Program-made: the position numbers and the translations under genes
Shown: in pieces, positions 1 to 10,113 of the stretch
Position numbering within the stretch: the stretch's first letter is position 1
Layout of the letters: each line of letters opens with the position of its first letter
Notes under the pieces: generated by a model
The model's input: the letters and a program-made list of their open reading frames with translations, nothing else
Told to the model about the DNA's origin: nothing
The model's database searches: none
Source of the DNA: Rhizopus sp. PT2906
Lineage: Eukaryota; Mucoromycota; Mucoromycetes; Mucorales; Rhizopodaceae
Reading direction: 5' to 3'
Length of the DNA: 20,414 nucleotides
Assembly: GCA_025529335.1 (NCBI GenBank)
Contig: JAMYHX010000631.1
Span: 1-20,414, forward strand

Positions 1-727
1 TCTTAATAAAGAATCTAATTCGCAAGTCATCGACTTAATAGCCTTTTTTCAATAACAAACAAAGCTGAACACAACAGTGACATCACAAATAGCGCCCGTA
101 ACATTAACCTTCTCGTGGATTTCCTCGTGCGCGTAGTGTACACCTTTGTGAGTGCACCAAGTGTTTGCTACTGTTAATGATATATCATGTGCCAAGAATT
201 TCTGAATGAAGCTATTTATACCTTAAGAAATCTTTGCTAGGAGATGCTTGGAATATACTTGCAATTGATCTAATGATGATAATCTGCGGATATTGAAGTG
301 GTGAAGTATGCTTTAGATTCCGACTGTGGAGCTCACAACAGAATAGCAGTGACTTCTTGCCTTACGGTATATACCAGCATGTTTGCAAATTAGGTGAATT
401 GCAAAGGCATTGGAATTCTTCGCGCTGAAAATGATGTTGTGCATTTCACCGTACTCATTAAGTGCATCACGAATTTCATTTCTTAAGTAGATTTTTCAGC
501 ATAATTATCAGATTCAATTGTGTTCTTACCGAGACTCAAAAAAGAATTAGAAAGATCATCTTCAGAAAGCTTTCAGTTTCAGGAACATAGTTTAGTGCTA
601 ACATCTATCGTGCCTATAGTGTTCACCAATAGTAATTGTTAGGTATTGACTCTTTACTGCTTTAGCATATAGGCATGTAAGCATCACAAGAATATTTGAA
701 TTGTGTAAAAAAATGTAATGGAGGTAT
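1..727 (-). pseudogene. Decayed transposase-like coding DNA (FAR1/MULE-type), next to the nucleoporin 3' end
   Basis: No intact gene is present. On the minus strand a stop-free stretch at 495-313 reads ...EIRDALNEYGEMHN..., then NAFAIHLICKHAGIYRKARS. This pattern (acidic helix, aromatic, then a CKHAG-YR segment) resembles the N-terminal FAR1-type DNA-binding domain of MULE transposases. That is a memory-based match, not a search. A second open stretch at about 225-58, in another frame, reads ANTWCTHKGVHYAHEEIHEK and is not recognised. Stops and frame changes separate the pieces, so this looks like a relic. Similarity of the neighbouring nucleoporin to its family ends near 808, so the relic may extend to there. 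The left border lies outside the window. Confidence 0.4.
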
Positions 728-3700
728 TTATTGGTTTTGTGTAGGATCTAATTGATTTACTGTTTGTAATAAATGATATTTTTCGTACTGCTTTGCAGGG
801 GCAGTAACACTTCTTGCACAAATAGAAGCATTTGCCAGGTATTGAGAACGCTCTTCATTGGTCACTTCCCTATTCAGTTTTGTTAGCAAGACCAGCAAAA
901 AAAGAGGCTATTAAACGCTTTTACTGTGATTGTGCCAATTGAATGTATACGTTGGCAGCTTTTTCGAACTCTTCGTGTTCTTTGTAATATTTGGCAAGAA
1001 GTCTGAGACGTTTATACGAGTAAGGCTGTCTGCTCAAAAATTCTTCAAGATAAGCTGGTGATGTCTGAAATATATTTCAAATTTAGTAAATAGCACTTGA
1101 CATGAATGTTATGTACAGATACCTTAATGAGTTCTTCATCAATACCATTATTCATAAACTTTTCGTAGATGTAGTAGTGAAATGCAATATCCTGAGAATT
1201 GAAGGCAGCTGCATAAGCATTTTTTTTTAAATCATTAAAAGTACTATCTGGAACTCGTCTAGTGATATCCAGAAGTAAATCAAACACAACGTCGTAAAAA
1301 GGCTGTTTGGCTTTGAATAGTTCTACCGTAGCCTCGTTGGGAGTATATCCAGCTTTCAAAAGCCCATTTGTTGCATTGTTGGGATCGCGTGCTTTAGCAC
1401 ATGTCAATGCTATGTTGATACCATATACTGAATAGTTTTGAGATGCAAATTCTTTAGATATTTCAGCTAAGCTTGAAGCAGGAATTTGTCCTGCAATTTT
1501 CTGTAATATGTTCAATGCGTTATTCAATATAGCTTTGGTTTGACTACTAGGAGCGGACCGAGCAGAATAAATGTCGTATGTTGCACGATGAAGGAGAACC
1601 ACACTTGCGTCGCAGAAAGCACCACAGTTTTGTTGAAGGGTGCTGATAACATATTCTGTATCATAGTTTTGTCTTTTGAACGTGTATTCAATGAGTGATC
1701 CTGTTAATTCACGTACAAGAGGTCGTCCACTTGTTGTAAGTAGCTGTCTTAAACTAGCTGTCTTCAGATGCTCTTTAAATCCTGCTTTCAAGTTTTGGGT
1801 GATAAATGCAATGTCACCAGTATCAATCAAATAGACAAAGAAAGCAATCGCCTCGGTAACATAAACTGCAAGTTCATACATATTCTTTATGGACTTTTCT
1901 TCTGCGTTGGCATTAGCTTTTGGGAACAATGTCGGGTAGCTAAAGCATAATCATTAGATAAAGAAATATACAAATAAACATGTTTGTACCTTTGCATAAA
2001 TACGATAAGATTCTTTAGTATAGTCTGAACATCCAACAGATCTGTTTTTTTGGTTGCATTTACATATGCGGGTTTGCCATCAATAAATACTTCGCTAAAG
2101 AATGGTTTATCCCAAACAGAACGAATGGTGCGATGCAAGAATAGAGCCAGGCCATCATGTCGACTAGTGTACTGTTGCTCATGCAAAGACAGATCTGAAG
2201 GAATACCACTAAGTTCTTGTAAAAGAGCAGTAACAGTCGTGATTATTTGTGAAGTAGCAGGCGCAGATGAGTTTGTCTTGTATAAGTTACTATTATAGGA
2301 AGTAACAAGGCCAAGCAACATAGCACAAGAGTTGGAGTATCCAAAGTGGGTCAAAAATTCTCTAAAATGATTGATTCGCATAGCTGCATCCTCATAGGTT
2401 CCTGAAACAAGTCCAAATAACATGTCAATAGGCCTTTGCTTTGCCAACACACATAATCCGCATGTTGTCAAAACGAGTAATTGTCTAGTTGGAGCAGTAT
2501 AGTGAGCAGATAGTTCATTCAATTGATATTCGGCGCAGTGTGATTCAGCAATAGCAACAATACTTCCTGGAACAGTCGTTTCGTCAACAAATTCAACAAG
2601 TTCAGGCCGACCGATTGCGGTACTCTTTGTTAATTTGCCCAAATCAGGAGAAATCGTAAAGATCGATTGTTTTTGCTCGTTATTGTATACAAGTGTCATG
2701 ACACCATCCTTGTAAAGGGTCTTTGAAATTTGCCCTGGAATCATGCTTGGAGGAGAGCGTACGTGTATGAGGGTAAGATCACTCGGGATATCCTCAGCCA
2801 TTAGATTGCTTCCTTGTTTATGGTAACTGTAATATAGACGATGACCAGATGACGTAACGGCAACAAGTTGATATGCTCTGGATTCACAAGGAGATACTGG
2901 ATGAATTGAAGCGATTCTAAAATTATCAAGTGAAGGTAGATTAGGACACATTAGCCTTGCAGTTTCTTGTGATTTGGTATAGGTGATTATTGGTCGATAA
3001 TCATGTCCACTTTTGCCCAGATAAGTAACGACAATATGGGAGTGCGCTGTTAGTTGATATAGAATTCTTCCAGTCTCATCAGCCGTAAGTTGGATAACAG
3101 GATCGTTCATGGATAGGAATAAAGCAGAAAATAAACCTGAAGAGTGCAATCTCTTTGAGCATTTACCAGTAAACCATCCTTCGCTTTGCTATGTAGCATA
3201 ATTAATGAGTTTGTTTTTAACACCTTGATAACTTACTCTATAGTCTAATTCCCAAACATTTCCATCGTTTCCTAGCATGAATATACGTCCATTATTTGTA
3301 CCAAGAATTGTTTTCATATTAACTCCAGATGTGTTAGTGTACATATCAGTCTTGTGGAATCGTACGCCATCAATACGGTCTTCACTAATAGCAATGATCT
3401 TTACAAAAGACAGAGTGGAGACAATCAATAGTTGACATATCTTCTCGCTATTAAATACATCTGGTTTGGGTGGTGCAAATCCAATACCGATGATATCATC
3501 CTCTTCTTCATAGATACTTATATTATTACTGTTTTGAGAAATGTGAGTTCTTTACGTGTATATGCATATGTATGTTATATATATGTATTACCTATTAACA
3601 TAGTCCCACAGATAAAGGCATTTTCCAACTGCAAAATAAGCCTTGTTGATTTTAGGTGCAATGCCAGAGGGACTATCTGGTTTTACTAAAAGCAAGCAAA

Positions 3701-4005
3701 ATGAGGCTACCTCATAAGAAATGATAATTAACTTACATTGGTTGATTCCCTCAATGCCTATAATTGGCATGTTCACACTGTTCTTTAATGCAATAGGTTT
3801 CACTTTTGTATCTGTTGCTTTTTCATATACAAAGTGATCTACAAAGAAAAGATAAATATTTATAGCTTTGTAAGTTGTTTTTTGTTGTACTTGAAAATGT
3901 TTGAGTCAAGTCTGGAAATTGGCGGTCAATGATGCTTCTACTCTCCAAGGTCACTGATGCTTCCTCGATCGCATTAAAAGCTTTTTCTAAACAACTTGTC
4001 TCCAT
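728..4005 (-). CDS. NUP155: Nucleoporin Nup155/Nup170-like, C-terminally shortened
   Basis: Inner-ring scaffold nucleoporin of the nuclear pore complex. Proposed exons (minus strand): 4005-3891, 3838-3737, 3685-3592, 3528-3237, 3188-1990, 1939-1123, 1064-925, 869-728. All seven introns are 48-63 nt GT-AG and phases agree, giving 966 aa. The N-terminal beta-propeller shows family landmarks: SGIAPKINKAYFAVGKCLYL, the NGRIFMLGNDGNVWELDYR blade, SEGWFTGKCSKRLHSSG, and a YQLVAVTSSGHRLYYS strand. The C-terminal alpha-solenoid follows, with TSPAYLEEFLSRQPYSYKRL and EERSQYLANASICARS (to about residue 939). The last ~27 residues do not look like the family and the frame then stops. Known members are usually 1,200-1,500 aa, so some 300 C-terminal residues are missing. 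The upstream part has no stops or frameshifts, so the break is either recent, tolerated, or the product of a rearrangement. Confidence 0.88.
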
Positions 4006-4507
4006 GATTGAAAGCTGAAAAAAAAAAGAATGAAAAAAAAAAAGAAAAAAGAGCTCTTTGAAAAAATTTAAACGCGACAAAAAAAAAGTGCATTTGAATC
4101 CAAGCAGTCACCATAAAATACACAATACCAAAGAGATAATAGAATATACCAAGTATCGACTTAAACATAGGCTTATTGACAGTAATAGAGCCAAAAAAAT
4201 AAAGAAAAAGTTAAACAGCAAATGTACATTTTCACAAAGGTAAGAAAAAAAAAGGATGATCAAAAAAATTATCTTGAATTTCTACACATAAAACACTTAT
4301 CCTCAGTGAACCAAAAGAAAGACGACATCAATAATCTAATAGATAAAGAGGGGAAATAAAGAGAAAGAGAAAAAGAGACTGAGATTTACCTTAATCAATT
4401 ACTTTATGTCTTCCCCACAAGAGCTGATTTGCGGACTTTATATTCACGCTTGTACAATTTGTTTCAACCTTCCTATTGCTCTTTCTCTTCCACTTTTACA
4501 TTAACAA
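4006..4507. promoter_or_regulatory. Divergent promoter region between NUP155 and VPS16
   Basis: A 502-bp spacer separates the two divergent start codons. It is AT-rich with long A runs near 4018-4052 and 4078-4088, purine-rich stretches around 4350-4378, and a pyrimidine-rich segment (4468-4498) just before the VPS16 start. I see no convincing TATA box or named factor site. A lysine-rich open frame (4058-4243) is a by-product of the A runs. Confidence 0.5.
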
Positions 4508-7500
4508 ATGGTTACAAATCCAACAGCTGATTGGACTGAATTACATGTAAGGAATATTCTTTCGAGCTGTTCTACTTCTTTACTTACCACGGCCATATAG
4601 GATCGCTTTTATAAGCAAGTATAAAAGACAATCATAGGCACACCACTCTCAGTATTTACAAGTATTTTAGGAAACAAGAGATATATTCTTTATCTTGGAA
4701 TCAGTCTGACCTATCAAAGTTTATGATTGCAGGAGCCCAATATGGTGGACCTATTGGTAAGTTTCGACGGGAGTTTTCTGTATTGGTTCATAACATAAAA
4801 TATATAGCAATGATAAGGGACGATCGAAAGGTGTTATTGTTGCAAAAACAACAGCCTATAAAACCTACGATATATATGTATACTAGCGCAGGCAAACTCA
4901 TCGAACAAATCCAGGTAATACAAGCCTCTTTGATTAGACCTTCAACTAACGTGCGATTATCCATGGGAAAAAGTGGGATAGAGGAAAGATTGTTGGTTTA
5001 GGATGGACAGAACAAGAGCAACTCGTTGTTGTCACAGAAGATGGTTCAGTCAGGCTATATACGCTCCATGGTCAGTTTAGCCAATTTTCTCTAGGAAAGG
5101 TACGCTTTCAAGAAGTCACGTTGGGCCTTTAGTGACTGACGCAGGATATGTTTATATATTAGGAAGCAAAAGATGATGGTATCATTGATTGTCAAATTTG
5201 GGGAGGTGGTCTTGTTGCTATGACCAGCAAATATCAACTTATCTCTGTCACCAACTTTCTTGAACCACAGCCAAAGCCTCTTGCAGACATTAGACTGGAC
5301 GAACCCCCTCACAGTTGGACGATTGTACCCCCTCAGTTTACGCTAAGCAGACACGTAGAAGTCTTGATCGCGACAGGTTCAACCATTCTCGTAGTGGACA
5401 GTAATGAGGCTACAGACGAGCATCTGACACAAGGCCCCTTTACCAAAATGGCTGTGTCTCCAAACGGAAAATTCCTTGCCTTGTTTACTGCAGATGGTAA
5501 GCTATGGGTTGTATCGACTGATTTTCAAAAGAATATGTCCGAGTATTCTACAAAATCAAGGATTCCTCCTCAACAGCTCGTCTGGTGTGGCACAGACGCC
5601 GTCGTCCTTTACTGGGACCACATCGTTTTGATCGTAGGACCTTATGGTGATTGGATAAAGTACTCTTACGAGGACCCCATCTATCTCGTATCAGAAATTG
5701 ATGGTGTTCGAATCATGAGTAATGACAAGTGTGAACTATTACAGAAAGTACCAGGTAAGCAAGTATAAATAAAAGAAACGGGGGGTTGTAGCTCATGTCC
5801 GTCTAGATTCTACTGAAAAAATCTTCAAGATCGGCTCAACTGATCCACCCGCCATGCTATATGATGCATTGGATCATTATGAGGTAAGGTGCACATAGCA
5901 AATAATATATCTAACTTCAAAATTAGCGTAAAAGCCCCAAAGCAGATGAAAATATCCGTACCATCAAGACAGAACTAGTCGATGCTGTTGATAGCTGCAT
6001 TGAAGCGGCAGGCTTTGAATTTCAGCACTATTATCAACGTACGCTACTGAAGGCAGCTTCGTTTGGTAAATGCTTTTTGGAAAACTATAATGCAAACAAC
6101 TTTGTCGATATGGCTCAAACCATCCGTGTGCTGAATGCAGTGAGATACTATGATATTGGCATACCTCTGACTTATACCCAGTATGTAAATAGAATAAAAA
6201 AGATCTTCCCCTGCCACTTGATTAACCAGTAATAGGTATAAACGTCAAGGACCCGAAGTGTTGATTGATCGCCTAGTTAATCGTAACCATCACTTACTGG
6301 CCGTTCGTATCGCCGAATATCTTCAGATACGAACAGATAAAATCCTTATCCATTGGGCCTGTGAAAAAATCAAATCATCCACAGAAGATGAAGAATCCAT
6401 CTGTAGAGCGATTGTAGATAAATTAGCCAAGAAGCCGGGCCTTTCTTACGCCGAGATTGCAAAGACTGCGCATGATGCCGGTCAAACTCGATTAGCGACA
6501 AGGCTGTTGGATTATGAACCTAGGGCAGCAGATCAGGTTCCTTTGTTACTTTCGATGCAGGAGGATGAAACGGCTTTGATCAAGGCAATAGAGAGTGGGG
6601 ATACTGATTTAGTTTATTTGGTCATATTTCACTTGAAGCGTAAATTGCCACTTGGAGAATTCTTCCGTGTGATCAATAATAAGCCGATGGCGTGTAACCT
6701 ATTGGAAGTTTACTGCAAGGAACAAGACACTGAACTTTTGAAGGACTTTTACTATCAGGATGACAGAAGACTAGACAGTGCTAATTTTATGTTGCTTGAA
6801 GGTTTTAACGATTCTGTAAGAATATATAGTTGACTGTATATAGTTGTGATTATAATATATGACTAGGATATTTTAGAGCGTATAAAAAAGCTCAAGATAG
6901 CGGCCAAGGCTTATAACGAACAGCGAGAACAAACATTTGAAGCCAAGGTAGAAATACATGTATAGAAATAAAATAATGACATAGATGTGTTATAGGCGAC
7001 AGATGAAGCTATCAAGCTACTTCAATACCAGCTAACACTTGAGAAGGATACCCAGCAGTCCTTTACGGGGTTATCAGTGAGTGAAACAATCTATAAATGC
7101 ACGACGCTTGGTCAACATAACAAGGCAAGCAAGGTCAAGACTGACTTCAAAGTACCAGACAAAAGGTTTGTCCTCCGACATGTCATTCGGAACATTAACA
7201 TTCCCCGATAGGTTTTGGTGGGTCAAGCTTCGGGCTCTTGTTGAAGTTAGGGATTGGGATAACTTGGAAAAGCTCGCAAAGAGTAGAAAATCACCTATTG
7301 GATATGAGGTATTTAAATCGGATCACTATCTATACATCACCTAATCGCGCGTAAAATAGCCATTTGTTGAAGAATGTATAAAGGCTAAACAGTATCAAGA
7401 GGCATCAAAATACATCTTAAAGTGTGATCCACCTGCAAGACCTATGCTCTTTATCAAAATCGGAGCCTTTAAGGAAGCAGGCGAACAAGCATTTTTGAAT

Positions 7501-7644
7501 AAAGACGTGGAAGGATTAAGGTAAAATATATACAAGTAAATAGAAACATACTCATATCAAAATAGACAAGTTCGGGCAAAATGTACAAACCATATTGTTG
7601 CACAAGAACTGGATTCACTGCTTGCACAACTCAATGCAAAATAA
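4508..7644 (+). CDS. VPS16: Vacuolar protein sorting-associated protein 16 (HOPS/CORVET core subunit)
   Basis: VPS16 is a shared subunit of the HOPS and CORVET tethering complexes and binds Vps33 for fusion at endosomes and the vacuole. Proposed exons: 4508-4546, 4601-4614, 4671-4756, 4808-4914, 4974-5099, 5163-5754, 5807-5883, 5927-6180, 6236-6815, 6867-6947, 6996-7165, 7212-7308, 7360-7520, 7566-7644. Phases agree and give 820 aa, close to human VPS16 (839 aa). The N-terminal Vps16_N propeller is shown by FMIAGAQYGGPIAMI, GKIVGLGW and LVWCGTDAVVLYWD. The helical Vps16_C region is shown by SCIEAAGFEFQHYYQRTLLK, AASFGKCFLENY, RVLNAVRYYDIGIPLTYTQY, AIESGDTDLVYLVIFHLKRK, LLDYEPRAADQVPLLLSM, FWWVKLRALVEVRDWDNLEK and SRKSPIGYEPFVE. 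Intron 2 appears to use a GC donor. A poly(A) signal (AATAAA, 7643-7648) overlaps the stop codon. Confidence 0.95.
4601..4614 (+). other. VPS16: 14-nt microexon of VPS16 followed by a GC-AG intron (4615-4670)
   Basis: Only joining 4546 to 4601 and 4614 to 4671 gives DRFYKKQEIYSLSW, which lines up with the conserved FYRKYELYSMDW segment after the start of animal VPS16. The donor at 4615 is GCAAGT, the known consensus for GC-AG introns. The only nearby GT (GTATAA at 4619) would put the next exon out of frame. Confidence 0.75.
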
Positions 7645-7648
7645 TAAA
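7643..7648 (+). terminator. AATAAA poly(A) signal overlapping the VPS16 stop codon
   Basis: AATAAA starts inside the TAA stop codon (7642-7644). The next gene's ATG is at 7704, so VPS16 3' processing and the next gene's promoter share about 60 bp. Confidence 0.45.
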
Positions 7649-7703
7649 ATACATAAACATCTGATTTTGTTTCTCTCTTTTTTTTCTCTTTTTTCCTTAA
7701 AAT

Positions 7704-9246
7704 ATGAAACAAGACATTTTAAATCTCTTGTCTCCTTTAAATGTCGGCTTATTTCTATTCTTTATCTTTCTTTTAATAAAAAGATCCATGCTACTTAGAC
7801 TCTTAATCCTTCCATGGTCTATTTTCTATCATTGGACTCGTACCATAAAGGTATTCTTTTTTGCTTTAAGACAAATCAATAGCTTATATATCATTTAGGT
7901 ACTTTTTTCGACTTCTTTATCACCTAAAGAACAATCTATATTTGAAGAACAATTCAAGTATTTGATCGTTACTTCGTCCGTATTTAATGAATTAAATCAA
8001 CAACAACAGCAACAGCAAATGCTCGAGAATGCTCCACAGACAACCGAGGGCATCGGTCATTTGTTTATATTGACCATCAGCCTTCTCTATAGTGTAACAC
8101 TCCTTGCTACATGTTATTACTATTATCATGATACACTTATTTGTGGACTATTGATCAGTTATCTATTTACCTGCTATTTTATATACAGACACAATGTAAG
8201 CGTTTCATAGATTTTACTGACTATGAATATAACAAGTATTATAGAAACATGTACAGGTTAGAAAGATACATGCATCTGCTCTTGATTCTATGCATGAAAT
8301 CATTTCATTGTCTCAGAAAAGCGATACGGCCTTAGCCACTCTATCTGCCAATACACAACGGCTTATCCCTATTATCAAACCACATCTTGAGACTTATACC
8401 CAACTGATCAATCAGCTGAAACCATTGACGGATTCTCAAAACCTATGTAGGCTTCGGGACATGTACATGGACAAGTTACAAGACGTAGACTTGTTGATTA
8501 CTTCTATTCGTTCAAAGCGGCGAGACTATTTTTTGCATCTGTTGGCACTAGATGTCATGTCCAATAATCAAGCAGCCCATTATGGTAAAAATTGGAAACG
8601 GGCTATTCAAATCAATCGTCAACTTGTTCTCGAGTACCAAAAGTTTAATAAACAATTGGCACAAGTCGTTTCTTCCGAACCTCTCACCGTCATGACAGGT
8701 AAAGAAAAAATACAAATAATGAAAAAACTAAATCCTTTTTTTTTAAAAAAAGGCTCAAAAGGTACAAAGTCATTGTCCTTAAACTATGCTTTGTCACCAT
8801 CATCACCAATGACAGACATATCCCTTTCAGAGAACAAGGCTGTTGACTTAATACAAAAAGTGGCTGCCATAGAAAGATATATGGAAGAATGTCAATCTAA
8901 ACTGTTTGCCTGCAGACAAGATATGAAATACTTGTCTTATGGAAGAGGTATACATAAATTGTTTTCATACTATGTTTTCTTATTATTTTTGTTCTTAGGC
9001 ACGGTCCAAAGTTTGAATAGAATCAACACACGTTTTACCAGTGTGGATGATACTTTGGTTAAACTGTCTGCACGATGGGAAGAAAGTAAGACAATTTTAA
9101 AATCTTTATTAGCAGAACAAGAACATAAGGATGATACCACCTTACCTTCACCTCCTTCTTCACCTGTTCATCAAGAGATATCTAAAAGTCTCAGCTTGAA
9201 TCATGGAACTATTAGAAAACGTAATCGTAACTCATATTTCTTTTAA
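7704..9246 (+). CDS. Vezatin/Inp2-like multi-pass membrane protein with helical myosin-binding-type domain
   Basis: Proposed exons: 7704-7850, 7899-8195, 8245-8947, 8999-9246, giving 464 aa. Visible order: a very hydrophobic N-terminal segment (residues ~12-40), the segment EEQFKYLIVTSSVFNEL, a Gln run (from CAA/CAG repeats), a hydrophobic hairpin around residues 88-132, then a long helical cytosolic region. Its later part, MEECQSKLFACRQDMKYL followed by VDDTLVKLSARWEESKTILK, matches my memory of the fungal vezatin (myosin-binding, Inp2-type) pattern in which the chain ends with a DL..L...WE.G/SK..L segment. In yeast, Inp2 links peroxisomes to myosin V. A Ser/Pro-rich tail follows. The family call is by pattern only. 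The gene starts 59 bp after the VPS16 stop. An alternative model splices 9220 to 9297, in frame into the next gene. Confidence 0.6.
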
Positions 9247-9313
9247 TAAGAAGAAGCGGCATAATTCAAATGCCAAATCATTTATATTAACACTAGTTAC
9301 TTTTACCATTCAA

Positions 9314-10045
9314 ATGTGGGAATATAATAAACATCTTTTCTTAATGAAACGAATATCTCGAGCAAAATTTGAAAACTTGGCCTATCTTTTATTAAATGTT
9401 GTCAACATTACACTTTACATTATGGTCTTGTCAGGATCCATATTGAAAGCAAGTGGTGGATCATTAGCGGATATCATTCAATCGATTTACTGCATGTAAA
9501 TGGTTTACTTTCTCCACACTTTCTTTCACTACTTATGTAACAAAAAGTCTTATTTGTTTACTCCTTGTAGTCCATGAAATTATTGCACCTACTCCGTACA
9601 TACAGCTTTACTTTGGCTTCTTATCACTTCATAGAGGGAAAGGTCTGACCATGTTATTGTAAGTATAACCAAGTAATTAAAAATAATTCTTATATCTTTT
9701 GATTTTAGTCTTGGTTGCCTTATCATGTGCGAAATTGTCTTTAATATCATTGTTGCTATCCTTGTATTTACGTTTGGATTCGCCTATATCATCCTATCTT
9801 TATCTGCCTTACCTCCTCCTCATGGATTTCTCATACACTGGCAAAACCACAAGGACTTTTGGGCAGAAGGTCTCGATTTGAACATACCACCTCCCGTGCT
9901 TCTTTCTTCACCTGATCATCTAATCGTGCCTCCTCCATCTCACTTTTTACATCCTTCAGCTTGGCATCCAGCCTCATCCAAAGTCACTGCACCTACAACG
10001 GCTTCTTCTACACCTGTTTGTCGTAATAACTTGCGTATTTATTGA
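9314..10045 (+). CDS. COPI-associated family (four-transmembrane Golgi) protein
   Basis: Proposed exons: 9314-9495, 9548-9658, 9709-10045, giving 209 aa; a start at Met 9344 would give 199 aa. Four hydrophobic segments are visible: AYLLLNVVNITLYIMVLSGS, IYCILICLLLVVHEIIAP, a short amphipathic YIQLYFGFLSLHRGKGLTML, then FLGCLIMCEIVFNIIVAIL and FTFGFAYIILSLSALP. The layout, with the conserved P..Q.YFGFLS...GKGL loop before the third span, fits the COPI-associated protein family (Pfam COPI_assoc), thought to act in Golgi/COPI membranes. A Pro/Ser/His-rich cytosolic tail of about 75 residues follows the last span and is not part of the core family. Introns are 52 and 50 nt; the first uses acceptor AACAAAAAG at 9547 because the TTGTAG at 9578 would break the frame. 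An AATAAA lies at 10054-10059. Confidence 0.72.
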
Positions 10046-10113
10046 AATGTATAAATAAAGAAACAAGAGAGAAGGAAAGGGAGAGAGAGAGAAAGAAGGA
10101 AAAGGAAGGGAAA
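10046..10113. terminator. Convergent 68-bp spacer with GA tract between the COPI-associated gene and NPR3
   Basis: The spacer holds AATAAA on the plus strand at 10054-10059 and a polypurine run (GA repeats, 10060-10110). For NPR3 on the minus strand, an AATAAA lies at 10043-10038, overlapping the stop codon of the opposing gene, so the two 3' ends probably overlap. Confidence 0.5.

Noticed and set aside
4058..4243. Lysine-rich open frame on the plus strand in the NUP155/VPS16 promoter
   Set aside because: Composition follows from A-rich promoter DNA (poly-Lys); no motif, and it overlaps the NUP155 5' region.
7595..7798. Plus-strand open frame across the VPS16 end and next gene start
   Set aside because: It is out of frame with both genes and AT-driven.
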